Shown here one piece after another: positions 37,685 through 51,090 of a stretch of 64,000 nt of DNA. Every line of letters starts with the position of its first letter. Positions within the stretch are counted from its first letter, which is position 1. The notes beneath the pieces were generated by a model. The model had not been told where the DNA came from. It ran no database searches and saw only the letters and a program-made list of their open reading frames with translations. Position numbers and translations under genes: made by a program. This stretch comes from Polytrichum commune (taxonomy: Eukaryota; Streptophyta; Polytrichopsida; Polytrichales; Polytrichaceae), in NCBI GenBank assembly GCA_950295325.1, contig OX485808.1, positions 41,129,180 through 41,193,179 on the forward strand, in the 5' to 3' direction.

Positions 37685-40600
37685 CTATCACCCGATGTTC
37701 CAAATTTTGACTCACAAGGGGTGGATATCTACATGTCTAACCCTAACCCACCACACTTATAATGATCATCGACATAGCACATGGCGATCCAAGATTTCAA
37801 CTCGAAGTGGAGGTCTCTCTAGTGACTCAAAATTTTGCGGGTTTCAAACTTTGATGCCCAATATAGGACTATCAATGGATCACATGTAACCATCTACCTA
37901 CCCCCAAAGACTCAAAACTATACAATGAATTATATTTGAGCTCCGACAAAATCCTAGCTCTCCTACATAACTCACCCACCTACACAAAATCAATGTAAAC
38001 CCTCCCAATGTAATGACATCCAATGGTGTCGAAAGTCTTATTGTTACTCGTAGCAATTTGTTGGTTACATGGAAGTTTAGACCCGAGAGGGGCATTATTT
38101 TTTGAGTCCCCTTGGTTTTGCGCTGGTTCTCCTGAGGGGACATGTACTTTTCTTTTGCAATTGCATTTGTTTTAATTTGTGCCAAAAAAGAAGAAGACGT
38201 CCAATGGTACTTTTATCCCACCCCAAGGAAAATGGAAATGTAGTTGGTTTGAAGCTTTATAGCCCTCAAAACGATATACAAGTAGCAATAAACTTTTGGC
38301 TCAAGTAAACAAGTTTAACACAAAGTTAAACGTCATCCTTGTAGTTTTAGAATATTCTTGAAACAACCTAAGCGTTGTATAAGAATCTTCATTCACAACT
38401 TTAACAACATTTATCTGATGAACAATTCTATCGAACATTGATCTTTGCAACACAATTATCCATACAGGTTTTGAGAGTTGTCATAGTCCCTCACCACTAA
38501 CATGTTATTAGGTATATATGTATCAGAAATACATGTCACCAACGTAACATTACAAAGCACAATGAACATGTTTTATTTTCTATTTTAAGATATGCATGCC
38601 TACATGAATCTATAGATGAATCAAAAATACCTTAGATGAATGTCAGGAGGACAATAATCTTGGATTTGCTCCCCCTTCTAATGAGAGTTGTGATATGCTT
38701 CCCCATTGCATCATGGTTTTGATACTCAAACTAGACATTGTAAATGGCTGCAATAATGAGACAAGGATTTGGGGCCCCACAAAGCAAACTCAACTTGTTG
38801 AGGTAATGTTATGAAGGATTTTCAATAATCAATATCATTTAATTAAACTTAATTGTGTCCATTTAGTAGACCATAAAATTTAGTTGACATTAAAAGAAAA
38901 TTATACAAGATGGCTAAATTTTACGCTCATATGTAACCTTCCCTATGGAAACGCCCAAACAACACACAATCCTTGGTATTGGTTTGCAAGCCATCCATAT
39001 TTCACCATCACAATATTAAGATTTGCATGGAACAAAACTCAAGGTCCCTTATAATCTTTGGACTTGAAAAATAACAAAGAAGGAGAATTAAATGGGTCCA
39101 AGAAAAGCATTTACAGAATAAGCGAAGAACCTTATGATAGATACTCAATAATTTTGTGATATATAACTAAATACAAAACTCACACCCCCACCCAACTTAC
39201 CTCTTCGCTGCACTAAATAAACTTAGTGCACCCCTCAGGGGATTTCTACTATGATAATCAAATTGCACCCTCACAAGCTCATGAACTCAAATTGTCCATA
39301 GTATAACCATCTTCACCAACAACTTACTAACACAACTACAACATGATTAAGCCTTTATTACTTAACTCCATTTTATGGTCTTCTTTGTCTAGTAGGAGCT
39401 AAGAGTTGATCCCTCTTTTTAACAAAGTCCACCTGCCAAAAGGTAGACATCAACATTACATTGATAAATTTGGGTGCTGACTAGGGCTCAACGTTAGGAA
39501 AAACACACTATATTCACATGGGCATGTCACAAACACCCGTGTGCTATGTGAGGGACCCGAATATCCTGTCGTAAATTTTACCCATGTGCCACAAATTGAG
39601 GAATTCATATTCCAATCATAATATTGCATGGTAGACGGAATAAGTTTAGATGGGATCACTTTTGTCACTTTTAACTAAGAGTATCAATTAGTAATATTAA
39701 AATCCCTCCATATATGACACCTTGGGTGCCAACTTGGGCCTCTCAAACGTTTAAGGGTGAAGTGTTTGTGATAGGTGCTTGATGGTTCTGGTTGCAAAGA
39801 GGTTGCAAACGTGATGGTTAAGTGATTGTCATCTTGAGTAAATGTCGATTGAGGTTGTCACTTGATCTATTTTGGTCGAGTGTAAGAACGATAAAATCTT
39901 GATCTCATTTTAGTGCACAAAGTGAAGTACAAAAAGCAAGTAGAATGGCCCTACAAAGCCAACGTCAATTATGAGAGGAAATGATGTTACCCAAAAAATT
40001 TATTAAGAACCAAGTGACCATAGTCAAGGCAATTCAAAAGTTCCGGCACTCACATTGAATCCCTATGATTTGTGCTCATTGAAGAAAATGTTGGAATTAA
40101 AAGGGATAAGATGAACATGGGCATCATAGCCCCAAGGGGAGAGGGGCGGAAAAAAAAAATCAAGTGAGAAGGAAGAGGCCAAGAAGTTCAAGTCTTGTGG
40201 GGGGACAACATGATGGTGGTGAGAGAAGTAAGCGGCCAAACAATATTATTGTGGGGGCAAGCAAAAGGCCTCGAGAATTTATGAAAAGTGGGACCCTTGC
40301 ATCATTTTCCAAGCCCAAATCAATTTGGCCCTTCAACTTTTTTGGCCCATCTTCCCTTCAACTTGGGAGCCTTGAGTTTACACATGCACGTGCTTCATTA
40401 TTTGGAGGAATATTTTAATATTGAGTGGTATTTATTTATCTTGGGGGGGGGGGGGGGTTGGTTTCTACAACACTCATAATTTTGTGTGAGTTCGTTGAGT
40501 TCCATCTTTGTTTTTTAACTGTAAAAGTTGAGTCAACACATGTGGTTGTGGTTGGTTTGGTGGTCTAGTCCAACGTTAGGTGGTTACCATCCAGGTCATG

Positions 40601-41115
40601 ATTGAAATGAAATGAAGTGAAATTGACTTTAGAATCACTTGAGGCTCCTTGAAATTACATTTTCAAATTTTGATGGGAATTGATCTCTAATGGGGTTTAT
40701 AAAAGGGGACACTCCAACACAAAGTGTGCCTCATTTTCAACTTCATTGTAAGAGAAAAAAACGTCATATTCTATTTTCTCTAGAGATAGGGGTAATTGAC
40801 CGCCGCCCAGTTTCAATTGCAAGTCTATGATAACCAAACATGGTGTTTAAGGGGGGGGGGGGGGGAACTGACAACACATTGTTGCAAATTAGAGACTACT
40901 ATGCAACATTGCTCATACAACAATCAAATTATTTGTTGGATTATTGAATGTTAATAATTGCACTTGAGGGAAATACCAATTTCTCAAAGAAAAGAAATGT
41001 AGAGAGTCTTTGAAATGGGTAGTAGTATGAAATGCATTATAACACATAGGTACATATGTAAGTATGAAGTGTGCATTAGTTGCACAAAGGGTAACCCTTA
41101 GCTCTAGCTAGAGTA
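37685..41115. other. intergenic DNA, no gene recognised
   Basis: Apart from the dispersed repeat at 38.08-38.20 kb, this holds 15-base G runs at 40443-40457 and 40851-40865. No gene-like frame was recognised. Confidence 0.45.
38081..38200 (+). repeat. dispersed repeat, partner of 26.21-26.34 kb
   Basis: Shares GGGCATTATTT, GCTGGTTCTCCTGAGG and an A-rich right edge (CCAAAAAAGAAGAAGA) with the earlier copy. A retroelement 3' end is possible but unproven. Confidence 0.45.
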
Positions 41116-41467
41116 CACTAAATAGTCCTATTAGTGAGGGTGGAAAATTAGCATGGAAATAATTAGCGTCAACCACACTAAGTTTTTGGTGGAATTAACG
41201 TGGGTTCAAGATCCCGGGCCTTCCCCTAAGTCTTCATGAAGACTTTTGATTAACACACTAAATATAAGCTATAGGACAAAAGTATCATAGAATAAATAAT
41301 TACCCACAATAGGTTTCTAGAAAATTAACTACTGTGGTCCACACTAATTTTCTGCCATAAATTTAGCTTGGGTTCAAATTTAATGTGGCCCACATTACTT
41401 CTCATTATGAGAATTAGTGTGGGCTGTAGAAAACAATTGTGGCCCATAGCAATAGGACTATTTAGTG
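41116..41467. mobile_element. MITE, CACTAAATA group B, copy 3 (intact ends)
   Basis: Length 352 bp with perfect inverted termini CACTAAATAGTCCTATT, flanked by TA (41114-41115 and 41468-41469). It is inverted relative to the 2.33 and 16.10 kb copies. Non-coding. Confidence 0.9.
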
Positions 41468-42087
41468 TAGTTTCCAAAAATGGTTTAAGAGTCTTGTGCA
41501 AGTGGACCCTTTTAAAGAAGCCGTTTTAGAACAAAAAAAATATTTAAAGAGAAAGAATATAAGAACCCACTTTAAAATCTAAAATCTAATTTTAGTCAAA
41601 AAATGTAGACCTTTAGTTTTTTCAGTGCTATTGGTGTGGATTCGCAGTTCCACTTGTACAATATCAATTTGGTGGATCCAATTACACATGTAAATCCCTT
41701 AACATAGTCTTTGGGTCAAATTTGAACAATGATAGGGAGAATATAGTATTTTATCATTATTCTTTATCATTATCCACATATGCTAGATAATCTTAATTAT
41801 GAACAAGTTTTGTGATTTATAAGATATTTTCATTGATTCAATCAAAACATCATACGATTCTCAAAAATCACTTGTCTTATTTGAATATCAAATTCATACT
41901 AAGCTCTTGACATCTAAAGGTGTAGAAATGTACATTGAAAACTAAACATAAGTGGATAGTTGTCACTAGGTGATAGAAATAGAAAGCTTTGATTGACCCA
42001 AAAAAAACATGAGTGGGGCTCCTTTAGAAATCAAGGTCTTGGGTTTAAACCACCTTAAGGATTGGTTAGGTTGAATGTCTAAATGAG

Positions 42088-43300
42088 ATATAGTCTACCG
42101 TCTCTAAGTGTTACCTTTTCAAGTGTTACAATGTCATAAGTGGTACACTTTTCATACTCCCTCAAAAAAATACACTAGTAAATGTTTTTTTGTTATTACG
42201 TTACAAAACATTCACTCCCTTCTTTGTTAATCTACATTGTATAACCATTATTTGCACCACAATCCATGAAACATATGCACTAATGATGTGAGTTTATGAC
42301 CACTACTCTAAGTGACAATGTTGGAGGGTGGAGAGTGAGCCTCACCAATGTGATTATCCAAATGTAAGCCTTTCATTAGGGTGGCGAGGAGATCTATTTG
42401 TTGAGTGTCAAAAAAAATTAAAAATTGGATACCTAAAGATATGTTGGTTGAGTCATTGGTATGTGTATCAATGTTTGTTTCTTAACTTAGTTTCTCTTCT
42501 TACGACTTTCATTCTTGTGATTGCTTTTATGTCGAGTATTGTCCACTTGGTTTGTTGTATACTTCAATCAAACATTACAAGTGCAAGGTACCACTAGAAT
42601 CTTATGTGGGCCTTGATTTTGTTGTAAGATCAAGAAGAGTTGAGTGCCAATCTTTGGGTAGATACAAAGAAAAGAAAAGAAACTTCCTATTTCTTTTTGT
42701 AAATGTACATAGACTCTCTCAATTATCAATTAGAGCAAGGGATGATGAATGTGTAGTGAAAACGAATGCAAAGAATACGTGCATTTTGAAGTGGAGTTTC
42801 AACTTATTCATCCTCATGTTCCAACCGAAGGAGATATCTTGAATATACTTGTGCATCAAAGGTATTTGAAATCATTGAGGATGATTCGGAAATTAGTGAA
42901 GGTGTAGTTCCTAATGTTTCATTTCCTCAAGCGCAAGAAGAAGGAATGTCAACCCTATCTACATTTCCAGAATAACAATAGAGCAATGTTAGTGAACTTT
43001 GGACAAAGCTTTTGCCTTTAGAGAAATCCATCGCTATTTCATGTATGCAAGAGTTTCATCAAACAACAATAGACTCTTATTTTGGTCACTAAGTAGGTGG
43101 AAGTTAATAAATGTGATAATAATTTATAAGTGCTACTAATCACTCTATTTTTATTATGTAATTGTTACACTCATAAGTGTTGTTTTTTTTGAATTGCCCA
43201 CCCTCTCTAACTTGTATAGTGTTACAATGCCATAAGTGTTACAAAATTTATACTCCTGAGAGTTAACACTTAGAAAGGGTAGACTATATATTACATATTT
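42088..43300. repeat. related end repeats flanking a coding relic
   Basis: About 42088-42170 and about 43190-43290 share 'agtctacc', 'tctaagtgtta' and 'agtgttacaatgYcataagtg'. The outermost 'atagtctaccNTNTCTAAGTGTTA' words are inverted, while the inner 'gtgttacaatg' words are in direct order. They may be the ends of one 1.2-kb element or two copies of a small palindromic repeat. The relic at 42.55-43.09 kb lies between them. Confidence 0.45.
42552..43093 (+). pseudogene. frameshifted, stop-containing protein relic, unknown family
   Basis: Three frames carry protein-like pieces in sequence: ECKEYVHFEVEFQLIHPHVP (from 42764), then, after a shift near 42840, EYTCASKVFEIIEDDSEISE, then EEGMSTLSTFPE. 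TAA and TAG interrupt, and the same frame continues as VSELWTKLLPLEKSI and FHQTTIDSYFGH to a stop near 43091. A frame that stays protein-like across two stops suggests a decayed gene rather than chance. I cannot name the family. Confidence 0.4.
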
Positions 43301-46300
43301 CATTAATTTTAGTTTTATATTACAATAAATCGTATTTAACATGAAAGAAGGCAGTTTTGAATATTCTCAATTTCTTTAATCAAACAATTGTGGGTATCAC
43401 CTTAGATTCAATATGAGGTGACCTCTCCAACCTTTTGCCTCCAAAATTTTAATTTACAAGATCACACTATAAGTGATAATCCTCAATGAATGATCATGGG
43501 AATCTATCACGACACAAGATAAACTCAACAAAACGGAAAACTCTATAAAGAAAAACTAAACAAAGAAAAGCAATTCGGTCAAACACTCCAAAAAGGTGGA
43601 AGAAAATACACCAACCCACCCACGGAGAATTTGAGATATTTGTTGACTTTAAATTTGGTACGACCCCAAATCCCACTCCGACCAAGTGGTAAGTTACTAC
43701 TTGCACCCTTTTGGCCTTTTGGCCACTAGGTTTTTTATTTATATATATAAATTATTTTTTAAGTAGTTTCCGGGAGTGATGACATTGAAGGTGGTGCCTA
43801 ATAACTTGCACTTGTATGTACAACATTCAAGTCCAAAAGAAAGGAAGCCGTAACTGCCATGCCATATAAGTATTGCTTCATAAATGAAGAGAGAGAAAGA
43901 GAGAGAGGAAGAGCAAGTGCGAGCTAGGGTCTTACAAGTAATAAGTAAGGGCCTTCAATTCACGAGGAGAGCTAATAACTCGGTATATGGAATCAAGCGG
44001 TTACATTGAGTCGGCCTTCATAACAAAAAAATAGTATGGAGTTAATAAGCTTCACCCCCAAGTTGCACGTGGTAGTAAAGTAGATGTCACAAATTTTTAG
44101 AAAATTGATTTGGCCGTATATCTTCAAAATGAAGTGGGACCGTCGCTCATTTCTCAACCAATGGGAGATTTTAGAAAGCGTGGGTCATGGGCACTGGTCA
44201 CTAGTGTGAACATTATGCCCTCGTATGCATAGCCCATCAAACCAAACCCCTCACTCACTAAGTATTGTGCTTAAAATTTCAAAAATGGGGAATTGGTGAA
44301 ATTTGATTGCTAGGTATGTGAATGTAACCAAATCCTCGTCGTAATTTCTCCGCAATTCAATTGTACAACATATGAGAATTATGTATTTATATTTGAACTT
44401 ATAATATGCATGTTTCCGTTAGCATGCGTGAGAGTTTTGTAGCTCACCGCCCTTCTTCTTTTCGAATTGCCTTGCTGCCTATTAACCGACAACCACAATT
44501 GGAGTGACCATTTATACCCTCGAAATACGTACAGTGTCCATGCATCCTCAATGCAATATTTTGGATTCTACTTAAAACAACAAGAATGACATGAATTCTT
44601 TATGAACTTTTAATAATATGACTTCAAATAACCTACATACAAGAGACTGTAAAACACAAAATACTGATTAGATTTGAAATGAAAAATACATAAATATCTC
44701 TACATGTATAAAATCTTAGATAGATGGATAGATAGATAGAAATGTTGGATCTCAATGGAACAAGCACGAATGAAGACTCAACCTCCTTGTCTGGAGACCC
44801 ATGCCTCCTTTAAATTGGGGGAGCGGAAGGTATGATAACCCCTTCTATACAATATACAATTTTTGTTTTTTTTAATATTATCTACATCCACTTGACATGA
44901 ATATTTTTTGGTTAGTTTGGGTTGGAGAGGACCACATTCATTCGTGCCAAATTGGATAGCCCTTCGGCACTTTATGATATGGCTTCCATGAGGTTCTCGG
45001 CAACCACCGCATGGTCCAAAAATGAAGGCGGGCGCCCATGTGCAATTCATCACCCAACTCCTTTTGCACCGTAATCGAAGAGGAAGGGCCCTTCGCCCGC
45101 AACAATGATGGGTGAAATGATGGGTGGAGTGGGGCTTGGCATTTAGAATGAATTACGGCACCATCTACACTACTTGAAGTTACTCGCCAATTTGAGGGTA
45201 CTTTTATATTCTCCCACCAGCTTTTTCAGAGCCCACCGTCATAACTACCGGAACCGGAGTTATGGATGACAAATTTGAAGCGTCGGGGCTCAAGTGACAA
45301 GCGACGCATCTATCATGCATGGATGTAGATGATGTTGGCATTTTGTGTTTGGAGGGCTCCAAACAATACGCCACACGCGCATTTAAAGAGAGCCAATCAA
45401 TCGGCCTACCCAAAAAATGTCGATTGCCCTCTTACTTCAATAGCCATATTGAATCGATGTGTCTTTAACAAACGACACGTAACATCACATTTTGGCTACG
45501 TTTGAGTGTCTTTGCGAGCTCAAATTATTGTGCACGAGTTGATTTTTCATGCTCTAGGCATTTCCTCAAAATCACAAGTGTAAATTATGCACCACTTGTA
45601 GTAGACCACAATATCCAAAACTCTTGTAAGGTACGCGGGTGTTATTCGGTTCATTTTTCTTGCTCTTCATGTTTTTTTGGTCAATTTTTTGTTTTTATAT
45701 TTGCGTTGTATTAGCAGATCTTTGATAAAACGTCTACACAAACTAGATTGAAATTGGACCTCCTTTGATTTAGTTATGGTTTATCATTAGATTTGCATGT
45801 TTGTTGGATTCTTTATCGAACTCATGGATCTTCCCATAGACTACATTCACTATTGAGTGTGGAGTAGTTAATAAAATCTGAAGACACTGTCCAATCTCAT
45901 TTGGACATGTGTCTTTCATAGCATATGTCCTTTAATCCTCACCTAACCACACACCAAACAAATATAGGTGTCCCCATTTAAGAAGCATACTGGAATAACA
46001 CCTGCATACCAATCTCACATGTACAAATTTACTACAAGGTCCATGTGCTCAAAATTTATACCTTCTAGGCAATAAGGTGGCGGGGAGCTTCATTGAATTG
46101 CAACCCATATGCAATTACTACACTTGGCGTTTCTCTCTCTCTCTCTCTCTCTATAATAAATCTTTATACATGCATGTGTCTCATGTACATGATGCCAACA
46201 TGTAAAATATGACATGCATGCTAGAGGTCACAATGAATACAACGATGTATCTTATATTTAAGAGTAATAAATTTTATATTTTATTTTCATGTCATCACCA

Positions 46301-48699
46301 TACCAAAGTAGAATAATCACAATGAATATAGTTTTGCATCCAGCTATTGTTCGATTATTTTAAACTATATGTATAATTTATCAAAGTGTTGGGGTTCATT
46401 ATTAAGATTTTGCTGTGAGAATCTACGGTTCTTCAATCACATCATGCGCTCTTTTTCCGGGGGCTGTCATGACAACTTATTACACTCCACACACGAAAAC
46501 TCAATACATTTTTGAGAAATTCATTTTTTTAATAAAACCAACTACATGTATAATTGGACTCCACACATCATGATCGTGAAGGACAACATATATATATACA
46601 GCGCTTCAATTTCACGTTGAATATGTTATTACGACGAAAAGAAAGTTGTTGTAAATCCAAAGTATGGTTGAAATTGAAAGAATAACTTAACATTCTTCAG
46701 TTGCAGTGAGCCGTTTCATTCTAAAATTAATCAACCAAAGATGGGTTACTAGTGTATTAGGTTGAATCTACTACTGACAAGCATCCCGGGAGTATAATTT
46801 TGACACCTTATATGACAGATGTTAGGTCTCACCTTACATCTATCACTTAGTTGGATAATGCTATGAAGTTGGTCTATGTGACTCAAAATAGAACCGTTGT
46901 TTTAAATTGGTGAGAATCGTCTAGTTGAGTAGCTCTTCATCAAGCTCTTCTTCGATTTGGTGCATGAATATTTTTTTTAAACGATATACATAGAATCACA
47001 CCATAATCTATCTATCGTAACTAGGCCTCAAGTGGACACTATTTAACTTTGCACCCACTTCTCATAGGGTATAAAACATGGAATTAGTGGAAGGACGAGC
47101 AAATTAAATCATGTTTATAGTCATTTTCTTAAAAAAAAAAACAATTTGGAGTTGATAAGAATGTGAAGATTCTCTATCTCATTAAAGAATCATATAGCCC
47201 CCCCCCCCCCAAGTTATGTTGACTGTTAAACATAGAGTGGTTAACAAGATTTGAACACTTAGCTCAATCTCTTTTAAACACGTATATTTTTTAAGTCCAT
47301 TCCCAAACTTGCACCTAACCATACACCACTCAAATTTAGATGCCCATTTAAGATGAACAATTGACTAAAAACCACGTACCTTATGTAAAAAGCCCCAAAG
47401 AGAATTGTTGAAGGGATTTTTTCTCTTAAAATTGTTTTTATGGAATTGTAGAAATGCCAAACCTTTCAACTTGATAGACATGTTCAATATTTTCAATAGG
47501 GAGTTACCCACCTTAACTCTTAAGCATCTAAGATAACATGCAGCCCGGATGTGATTATTTCTAGTTTATTTGACATCAAAATTCGTTTTGAAGGGCATGT
47601 CTAGTCTTGTCCAAGCCATTTGAAATAAATCCCCCACAAACCTATAAAGGTCAAGTTTTAATGTTGCATGGATGAGGGGTATGCTCATATGTATACATTA
47701 TACACAACACATTATACCTCTCGTTTCTATCTCGCCACTCGGGAAAAAAATTGCACCGCTTTATACTTCTCCATATTTGGCACAAGAATCTCTTAAAGTG
47801 ATCGGTTACGGGTGCCTCTACTCTAATCGGGATATTGAGTGTAGCTCACAAGTTACGGTGTGTCATAATTTTGGAGTTCTAATTACAGGTGGGTATTAAT
47901 TAGGCTGTTCATTTAGGGTCAGTGCACTGCTCCCACTAAGCTAATCAACACAACATGTATGGTCACAGGTTTAAGGGCAACACTGTTTTCATGTGTGGCA
48001 GATTAGGCCAATTTTTTTTTAAAAAAAATCTTTAAAAAATGAGAATAACTTTGAATCTCCTCTAATTTTGCCTCACTTTTGTCAAAGCCTCATGTTGACC
48101 CATTCATTTGGGACTCGTTGAATATAGGCAGTGGTTTCGAGTAAAATCTAGTGAGAGACTCGGAGGCCTTTGTTTGACTAGAGCACCAAATGTGAATTGA
48201 AGTCGAGAGCAATGGAGAGAGAAAAGGACCATATATGAGTGTACCTCTCGAGTCACATGTATGCTAAAGATGGGCATCTTAATAAAAATGGAATTGATTT
48301 TCAAAGTCCACAATATCAAAAGACTTACAAGACTAGAAGCGCATCAAGGTGGGGTAAAAAAAACAACGCTAATTATGTGAAGTATTGGAGTGGAGTGCAA
48401 TGGCCTCTGTGAAATAAAAATATTATCTACTGGGTGATCCAATTGGTTAGAAAGACTTTGAGACTACCTAGTGCTACGTTCTGAAATAGGGAAATGAACA
48501 TATATCCAAAGGCACTGGAGAGAGAACACTCCAACACAAAGACAACAACTCCAACTCCACAGGACCTTCAATCCTAATAAGATTTGTTGAGATAAAATTG
48601 AGATGCATGGACCATAAACATGTAGGGGACATGTTATTAACATGGAGGAAATGAGAGGTATATGAGATAGACAACCTATATTTGGTTATTATTCTTATT
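43301..48699. other. intergenic DNA, no gene recognised
   Basis: It holds a (GATA)n run near 44719-44740, a (CT)n run near 46133-46152 and a 13-base C run at 47198-47210. Open frames are short and unrecognised. Confidence 0.5.
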
Positions 48700-49010
48700 A
48701 GGACACCTATATTTGAGTGGTATGTGGTTTGGTGTGGCTCCACAAACAAATACCAGTAAACAAATAAACATTTATATGAAAGTCATTGGATTGCATGTTC
48801 AAGATATGATAAACCATTCTAGGCTCAATAGTCAAGATAATTGGGGGGGGGGGGGGGGAGGGGGTTATATCACCATTAAAATGAGCTCAAGAATGTTTAC
48901 TTTGATGTTAATTGAGATATTCATATGAGCTCCAAAAATTAAGAGGATAGTACAGCCTCAATTTGGATTTGCTAACCACCCTGTAATAAACGTGTGTTTC
49001 ATATCTTAGG
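48700..49010 (+). repeat. dispersed repeat, partner of 27.17-27.47 kb
   Basis: Co-linear with the interior of the long M2 element: 'ggacacctatatttg', 'atgttcaa', 'cattctagRctcaa', 'catatRa', 'atttggatttgcta' and 'tgtttcata' in the same order. A 16-base G run (48843-48858) lies inside. Confidence 0.6.
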
Positions 49011-50194
49011 AGAAATGGGCTAGTCGTGAAAAGCAACCATTTAAGACCCATCTACCTTAAGTTGCTATTTTTCCCTCAAGTCCTGGTCCTCTCCCACTTG
49101 CCTCTCATCTAAATTCAGCCGCTTCATGTGGACCCAAAGACACCCAATTAAACAAAAAGCCACCTTATCCATTTTTTTTCTGTAAGTGGTTTGCACAATT
49201 CATTTCAATTTTGATCTTGCTCATAACCTTGCTCATTGACGGTTGTTCACTTGCATTTTTGCTTTCAAAAAATGAACACAAAAATTCAAAACCCTCCATA
49301 AACTCAATTGCCGGGCAGCCCCACCAGGCGAGCATCTTTAAACCGATAAATATACACACTTATAGAGTTGGCCACAAATGGTAACAGGTAACACAATATT
49401 AATCAAGAGTCAAATATATTTCATTGGACTAGATCAGAGCAGTTGCTCTTCGAAACAGCGTGCCTTCAAAAAACACCCTTTTTTCTCTTGCCTACATGAG
49501 ATAAAATATTTAAAACTATGTCTCTAGGAACACCACCTAAGGTGAACGCAGGAGATTGCAAACTTCATGCCCATCAGAAACTAAAACGAAAAAATACTTC
49601 TAGTTGTCAAAAGGGCAAAGGTTTTGGTTCCAAGATATTTGCATTGCAGAGAGGTGGTCAACATTGACCACTCACAATGATTGAAAAAGAACTCATCATT
49701 TAGAAAGGCAGGGAGGCATTAAATTCGATTCAATGGATGGTAGGGTCACTGCAAAAGTCGACTTCATTCAAATAAGTTTGTTGATTTGGTTTCTGTTGTT
49801 TCTATGAACTCCACTTGCCTCGTAAAGTTGGTCGTGACCATCAGTCGCTACCTCTGAAATTCACACTTGGATCCTGAGAGAATTGCCAGAGCAAAAAAAA
49901 AGAAAAAAAAGAAGTAAAGTTACAGACAGTCAGAAGTGTCACATTCTTTCTTGCAACTCCCGAGAGCTAGGGGGACAAACTTTTTGCAAAAGCACGTAGG
50001 GCAACAAATTTGCAGTTGGATATAGTAGCAATTAAAGAGAGCTAGCAAAGTGCAAGGGCAAGGTGGACACGTGCTTCCTGGATAGAATACAAGAAGAGAT
50101 GAATGCCGGAAAAATGTCCTGTTGCTTGCAGAATACACCAGCTTCATGAAGGATCATGAAAGCATCAATTTGACTTGCTGGCAGTCTTGGGACC
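49011..50194 (-). other. possible 3' UTR exon of the nucleotidyltransferase gene
   Basis: On the - strand, a good acceptor (TTTTCTTACCTATGCAG) ends at about 50195. The following 600-800 bp are more GC-rich and less repetitive than the intergenic DNA beyond. Together with a possible donor (CAAG|GTATCC) near 51293, this suggests a spliced 3' UTR. No poly(A) signal could be placed with confidence. Inference only. Confidence 0.3.
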
Positions 50195-50875
50195 CTGCAT
50201 AGGTAAGAAAAGCACTACATGTTTTAAATGCATAGCAAAAGCTAGCATGGTACAGAAAGAAAAAGAAGAATTTATTAAAAAATTGAAAATTATACAGGGT
50301 TCAAAATTTGAGACAGGATTGATTGCAAGTTCATATACAAATGACGTTTTTATGAGCGCTAAGAACTCTAGACCAGTTTTAGAACCACTCTTCGATTACT
50401 ATCAGCCAGACTTACAGAAATAGAGTAAAGAGATCCAAATAAACTTGTGTCTACATTTTTGTGATGAATGGATTAGTGCCTGCCTCAAACTAATCCGTGG
50501 ATCTTCAATAATCATGGTCCAAGGTAATTGACGTACTACTACATATCATACTTGAATGAAGAGATTAAAAGGAGAGGTAAAAAATCTCTTCACCTCACCA
50601 AAAAGTATGAGAACATGAGGCAAGATAACCATCATGTAGAGCATTCACGGCAACAGCAGGAAGTCATGGCATGCCTCACAATTACCAGTAATATCCCCAC
50701 GTGTTTCCAAGGCAATTGAGTGCACAGGTTGTATAAGTGCGTGCATGTTATCCATTGAGGTAACCACCTGCTTCATAGCACAGTAAGATATTAAAGCCAA
50801 TCAAAACCAAATAAAACAATGAGGGTCAACATAGAAGCATATTTGATATCCTTCAACTCAACATAACATTTGATC

Positions 50876-51090
50876 GGAAGTTGGTTGTTTTGCATACAAT
50901 GCCTTCCATGTTCAGTTAGTTTTCGGTGCATGCTTGAAGGTAGTGTGGAGGTTTGAACAAAGAGCATTCTATATTGGTTAATTGACTCAAACTCATTTTG
51001 GCGTGCCAAGAGGTGATAAAAATGAATTTGGCCCTCAATGAACCAAAACGGGCTGCTCTTCATTCAAATTCAAACACTACCTTCGAACAT
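50876..51090. mobile_element. family M2 MITE, short copy 1
   Basis: The left arm (GTTGGTTGTTTTGCATACAA ... GGTGCATGCTTGAAGGTAGTG) and right arm (complement GGTTCATGTTCGAAGGTAGTG) are inverted. Central words 'cattctatattggtt' and 'tgccaagaggtga' match the 53.5 kb copy. It lies 3' of the nucleotidyltransferase stop codon, probably in a 3' UTR intron. Confidence 0.7.
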
